Positions 12,341 to 25,532 of a stretch of 25,532 nucleotides of DNA are shown in pieces (the first letter of the stretch is position 1; every line of letters begins with the position of its first letter). The DNA comes from Mnemiopsis leidyi. Lineage: Eukaryota > Ctenophora > Tentaculata > Lobata > Bolinopsidae. Below the pieces are notes generated by a model. That model saw only the letters and a program-made list of their open reading frames with translations. It was not told the origin of the DNA and made no database searches. The stretch spans positions 17,791-43,322 of the forward strand of contig JH152843.1 in the NCBI GenBank assembly GCA_000226015.1, given 5' to 3'. The translations under genes were made by a program, and so were the position numbers.

Positions 12341-12379
12341 GGCATTTCCTCAAAGTGGCCAAATATCATATTGATGTGT

Positions 12380-12492
12380 TTTTTCGGCTACAAACTGATG
12401 TTTCGGTTTGAAAAAAATCGCGTCCATCCGAAAAATACATCTGGCCGAAATTTCTAAAATCGTCCTACCAGTAAATTTTTTGTGCACCTTTG
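12380..12492. mobile_element. Fragment related to the 2573-3152 MITE (right end)
   Basis: Shares CCGAAA motifs and the right terminus, tcgtcctaccagtaaa...gtgcacctttgg, with the element at 2573-3152 (tcctaccggtaaa...tttgcacctatgg). The left end is not recognisable, so the copy is truncated or too diverged. Confidence 0.6.
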
Positions 12493-12570
12493 GATTCGAC
12501 GATTAAGACACGAATCACAGCAGGCAGTATAGTAGTATAGAATGATATTGTAGTATTCTATAGTACCCAC

Positions 12571-12708
12571 CTTAGCGAAAGGCTGTGCCAGCACTTCATC
12601 TGCGCAGATTGAAGTCAGACCACAACGAGGACTGACATATTTGTTAGACTTATGGTTATTAAAGATAGCTCCATGATTGCATGTGTCCAGCGCTTTGTTG
12701 ACCGAGAG
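12571..12708 (-). CDS. Candidate orphan exon, unidentified protein
   Basis: A 138-bp, 46-codon open segment between an acceptor (ctcctggtag) and a donor (AAG|GTGGGT), phase 0 on both sides, with a coding-like third-position pattern. The peptide includes VNKALDTCNHGAIF and CGLTSICADEVLAQPFAK, with four cysteines. I do not recognise the family and found no certain partner exon; the segment at 12904-13104 on the same strand is a possible neighbour. It could be a relic exon or chance. Confidence 0.28.
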
Positions 12709-12903
12709 CTACCAGGAGCAGGACCTATGACACAGCTTTTTATTTATCTTTGTCAAAATAGGTTGAAATAACCGGCGATACCGGGTTATGGGCTACTGGT
12801 TGCGGTCACATTTAATCATGTTTGGCGAACTTTACCGCGGGCGCAACTACGTTTTGCTGGATAAATGTAGTTCCACGCGGATTTTATTTGCATGGATTCG
12901 AGT

Positions 12904-13104
12904 CTAGATAAAACGCGGACGCACGTGCGCAGCTGACACTGAATCGTAACTCGTAAGCATGGTAAGAGGCCCAGCTATCCGGGATAGTATCCCCACAACC
13001 ATCACCCGCTTGACGAGATGATATCCGTCTAACGAAACGTTCAGCTTTAGCTGCGTGAGTCGGGTATCACCGCGACAATCACCCGCTGAAGTCAGAACTG
13101 CCTT
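12904..13104 (-). CDS. Candidate open segment after a splice acceptor, unidentified
   Basis: 66 open codons to TAG in a GC-richer patch, directly after a good acceptor (ttcattccag). The peptide begins KAVLTSAGDCRGDTRLTQLK and matches no family I know. The opposite strand is also partly open and carries ATG directly followed by GTAAGA at 12959-12967, which could be a minimal first exon. The sequence shows internal similarity (cgggtgat...ggata twice). Either strand, or neither, may be coding. Confidence 0.2.
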   Translation of the reverse strand, partial: KAVLTSAGDCRGDTRLTQLKLNVSLDGYHLVKRVMVVGILSRIAGPLTMLTSYDSVSAAHVRPRFI

Positions 13105-14320
13105 CTGGAATGAAGAATCTTGATTAGCTTTAATGCCTGTTAACCCGTGGTTCTAATACTATACAAAAGAAATAGAGATTCTGATTAATCGTTAGATCCA
13201 GGTATACTTTGGTAGCTTGAAATTGTTCAACAAATTATTAACTGAATAATCTACAATAATTATGTAATTATGCGGCATGACGATGGAAACAAATAAAAGA
13301 TCTCTGGTCAATTCTTTTAATACGAACGTTTTCTAATTATACGTCACAACATAATGTTCACTTATCTGAGAGCATAATATCAAGAACAATAACAACTTAA
13401 ATCTCAACAGTTATTGCTGTGAAGCTCGAAATAAAGGTACCAGATGCACGAGACGTGCCACTTATACAACGTTATCGGGTACCAGGAGTAGAGTAATGAA
13501 GATGTGAGGGCTAGCAAGGTGGTGTGAGTAGTTTAAGTGTGGAGCTGGAGCATAATTGTTTCTATTTGATAAATTCGTGTACTTCACATGCCTAGATATG
13601 TGACGTCACTTTAAGGATAAGAAATAATAACCCTGGTCTCCTGGCAATGTCACAGCATGAGTGATTTTAGTTTGGTGGGCATTTATGATGATAAATCGAA
13701 ACTTGTTCGAAAACTATTTGAATGAAATAAAACTTAGGCTGTAAAATAAGATAAGGAAATCTTTCATACTATTTTAGGGTCCCTGTTAATACTTGTAAAT
13801 TTTCATAATAGATCTATTTGCAGAACACACCAAAATAAACGTCTGCGAGATTTAGATAAATGGATAAAAAGTGAAACAAAATAAAAGTTGACAAGTAGGG
13901 CCATCAGCTTTGTGTACAATTCCTCTACCCCTTGGTAGAAAGGTGACGTAATGACTGAGCTAAATACCGATGTTGCTTACAGAAGTTCTGGGATGAATCT
14001 GCAAATCAAACAGGACCTTAATTAGAAACCTATTGTTTAGCAACGAAGTTCACTTGCAGACGTATCTTTTGTGTGTCCGTGCACAACGACCAAAAACAAA
14101 TCAGCTGGCCACATCAAACGTCCATAAAAATAACACATATTCATTCTCGTATCAAACAGGTTAAATTTTAATATAGGATAGCCATTTTTGTCAATATGCT
14201 CGGATCTAAAAGAAAATCGAACGTTTTTATACGTTCGAAGCAACAGGACTTCCGGAAAATTCCACTGATCTAGCTATCTCTTATTGTATTACAAAACAAA
14301 ATCAATTTGAACACCACAGT
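13105..14320. other. No gene seen
   Basis: AT-rich spacer between the dsRBD gene and the PTEN 3' end. The only long frame is minus 14037-14243 (68 codons, no domain). No repeat array or structured element stands out. Confidence 0.4.
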
Positions 14321-14326
14321 TTTATT
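14321..14326 (-). terminator. Candidate PTEN polyadenylation signal
   Basis: AATAAA on the minus strand about 440 bp beyond the PTEN stop codon. It is the first exact hexamer I noticed downstream. Position fits a short 3' UTR; no transcript evidence. Confidence 0.4.
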
Positions 14327-14766
14327 TGATGAGCAACAAATAAAAATAAAAATCGTAAAAACCGACTGATATCACTTCAAAGGATTTGGTTTTCAAGCGT
14401 ACTTTAGACAACTAGTTTTACTAGTTAAACTTAACTCTAGACATAAAAATAATTCTGTAGCGACTTCTCAAATCAACACATCGCTCTTCTATTAATAGGA
14501 GAACTTCGTAGGTTAAACCGCACATGATTGAAGCACCGTTAGCAACGAATGAGACCCTATATCCTAAAGTTTTCTCCCGTAACGACACCGCCACACGCAC
14601 GATAAGCCGAGCGCACGATACACCACGCAGACGGTACGCCCAGGCATGCGGCGCACAGCAGCCGAGGGACAATCACGTGAAGGTAAGGCCAGTGCAAGCT
14701 GTAGGACGATTCGGTGTCAGGTGAAATTGGGCATAACCACACGCCGGTAGTTATGCGGAGGATCTG

Positions 14767-21400
<6,634 letters not shown>

Positions 21401-21405
21401 CAAAA

Positions 21406-23300
21406 CTAAGGGAAATTATAGAACATTAATTTTTATTCCAGTAACTCAAGATTATATTATTAAGTCTTAACACAAGTGGGACTAACAACTAACAGCCCTT
21501 GTGACTGACTTCTTAGCCCCACACAGCAACTTAGAGGATTCACTCCAGGTTTTATTTCTCATTATTGCTGTGTATTGATATGAGGATTTCATTTTTGATT
21601 CAATTCAATCGAGGTTTTAGTCCTTGAAAATATTTAATAAATATTTTGTTACACCTGTACCCAGGTTTAACAGTTGTTATGAAGGGGCAACTTGAAAGAT
21701 TCTGGATCCTTTATCAGTTAAAGAAAATTTTATTTTTCGTCTTGATATTACAGAATCATAAAACAAAATCAAAGATACCATTAAGAAAATCAAATAAGAG
21801 AAAGCTCTTTTAACTCTATACCTAGTGTTCTATCATTCTTAAAAGACATACCTTGCGCGTTTAAGATATATAAAAACAAACAATATAGTTAAAACACAAT
21901 GTTTGAACCAAGCTGACAGTATTTGTAAAGTTTTTAGGTAACTTGTTGCAATCGGACCAATAAACAGTAAATTTTTAAAAATCCCCAATTTTCCAGTGCG
22001 GGGGTTTGTCAGCAAGATGACAGATGAAATTGCCTCAGTGAGCTTCTTTTCACCCTTGAATTGCCACAACACTTGGAAGATTCGTTATGGGTTAATTCCC
22101 TAATGTCGGAAAGCCATGGTAAAGTTTAACTTATTACCAAATACTGTGCAGCATAAGTTCGTTTTGAGTTCGTTTACAAACAGAAAAGTTACAACCAACG
22201 CCTTCTGCCTTGTCCAGTTTCCGTATTACTTCATGTTCAGTATGTTTTATGCATAAATGGTGTAATTATAAGTAGGTCACTGCCCAAGAACTCAGTCGGT
22301 GCAGCGCCGCACACCCAGAACAGTGAACACTGCATGCCAAAAAACGTTGCACTGGCGACTGAGTGCGCAGTGCTTTAACCAGCAATTATATTTTGCTCCA
22401 TCCGAAAAGTTCAACAGAAAAACAAGTATTTTTTAAAGAAAAACAAGTATTGAGTGTGGTTCCGCACAGAAAATTGCAAACAAAGGAATAGAGAAGGTGA
22501 TTTTAACAGGCACAGTTATGAATGACAGCAGATTAAAAACAACTTTTGGTAATGATTATTGCCCTATTAGGTATCAAATTACAGGAGAAAATACACTTTG
22601 ATATAGTCCTTCTAGAATAAGATATGTACAGATGACAGTAACATCCTTGGTAAAAGAAGTTCTGTTTTAACGGATTAACTAGGTCACTGGGATAAGATAC
22701 TGCGAAAGATCTTACTAAACTAATAGAACAATGAGTGAAATCACGTGAGCTAAGTAATAAGGAAAGAGTTGAATAACTGATTCATCAAATCGGTTCATTC
22801 AGGAGGTAGCAGGGTCAAATTCGGTTGAGTTGTTGTTGTCCCATTCAGTGCAGTACCTGTTTTGAGCATGAAATAGGGAGGCAGTTAACTTGGATTTTAG
22901 GGATTTTTCTTTTTGACCAGGTGAATAAGGAGTATATAGCAATTGGTAATCTATATTTTATGATTTTAAACAATTCAACAATACATGGTAATCTGTACAG
23001 TGTGGAAGTCATGCTGTTTGGTAGATTCTTTGGCATGAAAGTTATTCTTAAGCATTTGACATCTTAGGAGCTTAGCAACTTTTTCTTTTTTCTGTTTAAG
23101 TTTATTACAATATGTAATTGTTTCTAGTTTTAGATAATAATATTTGTATAACTATATTGTCTCATATCTAGCAAGGGCTCAAGAGACAGCCTTGGGTCTT
23201 ATGTTGTAAACAGGACTTCTGACAGCAGATAACAGACCAGAGGTATTAAAAGGTATTTTTTATTGTTTTCGATCAAACCGCTCAACACATGCCATTTATA
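21406..23300. other. No supported gene; PTEN 5' region
   Basis: The PTEN promoter and a 5' UTR exon should lie in or beyond this stretch, but no core promoter is evident. Minus frame 21839-22072 (77 codons, ending next to GTATGT at 21850) and plus frame 22825-23067 show no domain. A GC-richer patch near 22290-22380 could mark a start region. Confidence 0.35.
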
Positions 23301-23319
23301 AAATGACAATATATTTGCT

Positions 23320-23361
23320 CTAACCAGAGCCTTTTTGCGCTTGGCGAAGGCATCTGGTTAG
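23320..23361. other. Strong hairpin, 14-bp stem
   Basis: CTAACCAGA-GCCTT pairs with AAGGC-A-TCTGGTTAG: 14 base pairs with one bulged base around a 13-nt loop. It could be a transposon end, a structured RNA or chance; no neighbour explains it. Confidence 0.6.
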
Positions 23362-23479
23362 GTGAAACAAATTATTTTTATTTTGACGCTTATTGCCCTT
23401 AAAAATGTACGTTGCTTAATATTCCGTTTTTACTTCTTAACTTAGCTTGACAGTGATCAGTTATTTTTAAAATATCATG

Positions 23480-25172
23480 TGTAACATAAATAGATAAATA
23501 ATAAATAATAAATAATGATGCCAGCATCATGGGACAGTTACACTTTCATTGTGTCGTTCGCGGAGGCAATGAAACGAGCTAAAATAATTGTAGAAATATT
23601 TTCCTCATCCTCAGCTACATAGACATTGTCACTCAATAAATGTATTTAATTTGTAGTGTTGAAATAGTTTAAAACCAGCATAGTTTAAAACCAGCATCAT
23701 CACACATAATCACTCAAAATAGCAAAATAAATTTACAAATTGTTAAAATCTTAAAAAAGATATGAAAAATCTAATGAATGTTAATAAATCTCTTCTGAGC
23801 AACAATAGGATTATCATTAAGATAAGTATTATGCTTTAACTTATTTTCCAAATAATTTACACCTTCTATGCTATTTAAAACTTCATCAGATATTTCCCAA
23901 AAGTTTCCCACACCACAAACACTTCTAAATTGGATTTAAAAACGTTTAAACTAGAAGAACTCGACTTAACCTCAATAGGTATCTTATTCCATATCAACAT
24001 AACTCTATCATTTAAAAAATTTCTTCTGATTCTATTGATCTTTGAATCTTTACTCTTTCCTGGTTTACAAAGAGCATTTAATCCAGGTCTACTAAAATTT
24101 AAAACACCAGTTAGCTGGGATGAACCCTGGCTAGCTTTGTAAACTTCAATCAGGTCACCTCTTGGACTTCTCTCAGCGAGAGTGGTCAGCTGCAGAACCT
24201 GCAGTCGCTCAGAGTTGGGAAGCAGGCCTACCCCTTCAATCATCCTCGTAAAGCGTCTCTGGAAGCTTTCAATTCTCAGTATAAAGGACCAATTTCCATG
24301 ATCTGCTGCAGGATTCCATAGCTGAACGCAGTATTCAAGATGTGACCTAATTAGACTTTTATGAACTCTGAGCATGAAATATCTTTCCCTACTAATTAGA
24401 TATCTTGAAATCCAGCACAACATTTGATTAGCTTTACTGATACACGATTCAATCAGATCATTCCAAAGCAAGGTTCCTTTCCCAGCCCTCTAAACTTTTT
24501 AGATCATTATCAATAACAGTCTTGTCAGATAGATTTCCGATCAATTTAAGATCATCAGCAAATATTTTTACACTGCTCTTAAAACAATCTGGAAGATCAT
24601 AGATGAACAGTATACCAACTAAAAAGTCCTTGATAAATCTAATACTTTACCATCAATTCCAAAGCCCTGAAGTTTTAAAATTAGTCTATTGTGAGGCACT
24701 CTATCAAAAGCCTTTCTAAAATAAAAAAGAGTATATCAACTGGATTACCCTCCTTAATCAGTTGCATAACATTATCCATAGTTTCTAATAGATTACTGAG
24801 ACATGATTCACCTTTAACAAACCCATGCTGGTCGGGACTAATCTTACTGTCTACAAAAAATAAGATTTCATCCCTTAAAAATTTTTCACAAACTTTACAT
24901 AGGATACAAGTTAACGAGACAGGTCTATAGTTTAAAGGATCTTTCTTGGAACTACTTTTAAACAATGCAGAGAGATTGGCAGATTTCCAAACTTGAGGCA
25001 ACTTTCCACTATCAGTGCATTTTCTAAATAATTTAACAATCGCATTGACAAAAGATGAATTATCAGTGCAGCCATTGTCTCGCGTTGTGACCCTTTTCAA
25101 AAAACTTTTTTCAAAAATTTTAAAATATTTGGAAATTTTTTGCGCGCGGCCGGGCTCTGCAACGTGTAGCAA
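23480..25172 (-). pseudogene. Degenerate CR1/jockey-like LINE, reverse transcriptase fragments
   Basis: Non-LTR retrotransposon remnants in order on the minus strand. At 25172-24722: RT fingers and palm (LNYRPVSLTCILCKVCEKFL, then SPDQHGFVKGESC). Then a one-frame shift leads to FRKAFDRVPHNRLI (24721-24634). Then another frame gives ILFIYDLPDCF and FADDLKLIG, the catalytic F/YADD box (to about 24470). Finally 24471-23875 is an intact C-terminal part (RSHLEYCVQLWNPAADHG, ESFQRRFTRMIEGVGLLP). The segment that should contain the GVPQGS-type motif is deleted, as is the region just after the FADD block. The endonuclease half is missing (5' truncation). A cattatttattatttatt tail near 23494-23520 fits a LINE 3' end. 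Frameshifts, stops and deletions make it inactive. Confidence 0.88.
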
Positions 25173-25532
25173 CGTGTAGCAATGCAGCCAATGACTTTAA
25201 AAGTTTAGGATGCACTCAACGGGCGATGCGCGTCTAGAATTTCTTCGAAATTCATGTCGCCAGGCCAGAAATGCGTGAGAGCGCGTGATGGCCGCGACAG
25301 TAGGTTATCAACCTACAAGGATGCACCCCAGCAGGACCATAACAATCGAAACTCTCTAGTTCATGTTTTACTTTGTCGAATGTTATATAAATATAAATAA
25401 ACTTGTCGAGGTGTTACCCGACTCGCGCGCGGCTCGCAGCATGAGCATTGCTGCTCTCCTGGCGTTAGAACATTAGCAGATATAATCTCGTCAAAAATAA
25501 CAAGCCGCACGTGGCGGCTATATAGCTATCTA
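25173..25532. other. Unexplained GC-richer end with TATA-like site
   Basis: Beyond the LINE the sequence becomes CpG-richer. There are two adjacent short perfect hairpins, gaatttc-ttc-gaaattc near 25237 and gtaggtt-atc-aacctac at 25301-25317, and a direct repeat gcaacgtgtagcaacgtgta. TATAAATA at 25385-25392 lies about 50 bp before a short ATG frame (MSIAALLALEH, 25441-25476). A promoter facing right is possible but unproven. Confidence 0.3.

Noticed and set aside
14421..14742. Overlapping ORFs on both strands just beyond the PTEN stop
   Set aside because: No domain on either strand; the position fits the PTEN 3' UTR.

Overview
The window reads as nuclear DNA of a non-vertebrate animal. Genes are split by GT..AG introns, there is no operon structure, gene density is low, and minisatellites, MITE-like elements, a possible tRNA-derived SINE and a decayed non-LTR retrotransposon fill introns and spacers. 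The species cannot be fixed from sequence alone; an early-branching marine animal (sponge or cnidarian grade) is a guess.

Four protein genes are supported. (1) 2328-4754, minus: the 5' three coding exons of a cytoplasmic poly(A)-binding protein (PABPC; RRM1 and most of RRM2), continuing off the left edge. (2) 5758-11058, plus, divergent from PABPC: a nine-exon gene assembled here from splice sites and reading phase. It encodes about 300 residues with three double-stranded-RNA-binding domains, in the size and layout of TARBP2/PRKRA/Loquacious Dicer partners. (3) 7649-8629, minus: an intronless secreted coiled-coil plus galactose-binding-like protein, lying wholly inside intron 6 of gene 2 on the other strand. 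(4) 14767-21400, minus: a complete PTEN orthologue, nine coding exons, 1107 nt and 368 residues, with every exon joining in phase. A degenerate CR1/jockey-like LINE lies at about 23480-25172, minus.

Layout: 1-2327 spacer or PABPC intron with two minisatellites; 2328-4754 PABPC, whose second intron holds a 42-bp satellite interrupted by a TIR element; 4755-5757 shared divergent promoter region; 5758-11058 the dsRBD gene and its nested gene; 11059-14766 mostly featureless, with two unidentified minus-strand open segments near 12.6 and 13.0 kb; 14767-21405 PTEN; 21406-23480 no clear gene; 23480-25172 LINE; 25173-25532 unexplained GC-richer end.

The most unusual feature is in gene 2. Its last three exons each have their 3' part copied into a tandem array. 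Exon 7 has a 51-bp unit holding the second helix of dsRBD3 plus the splice donor. Exon 8 has a 16-bp unit that is its own donor junction, about 22 times. The terminal exon has a 37-bp unit with an acceptor-like AG, the last six codons and the stop, six to seven times. Intron 8 therefore lies between an array of donors and an array of acceptor-plus-terminus units. In PTEN and PABPC, minisatellites also run up to within a few bases of splice acceptors, which suggests that exon-intron junctions seed tandem duplication in this genome. No function is shown for any of these arrays.
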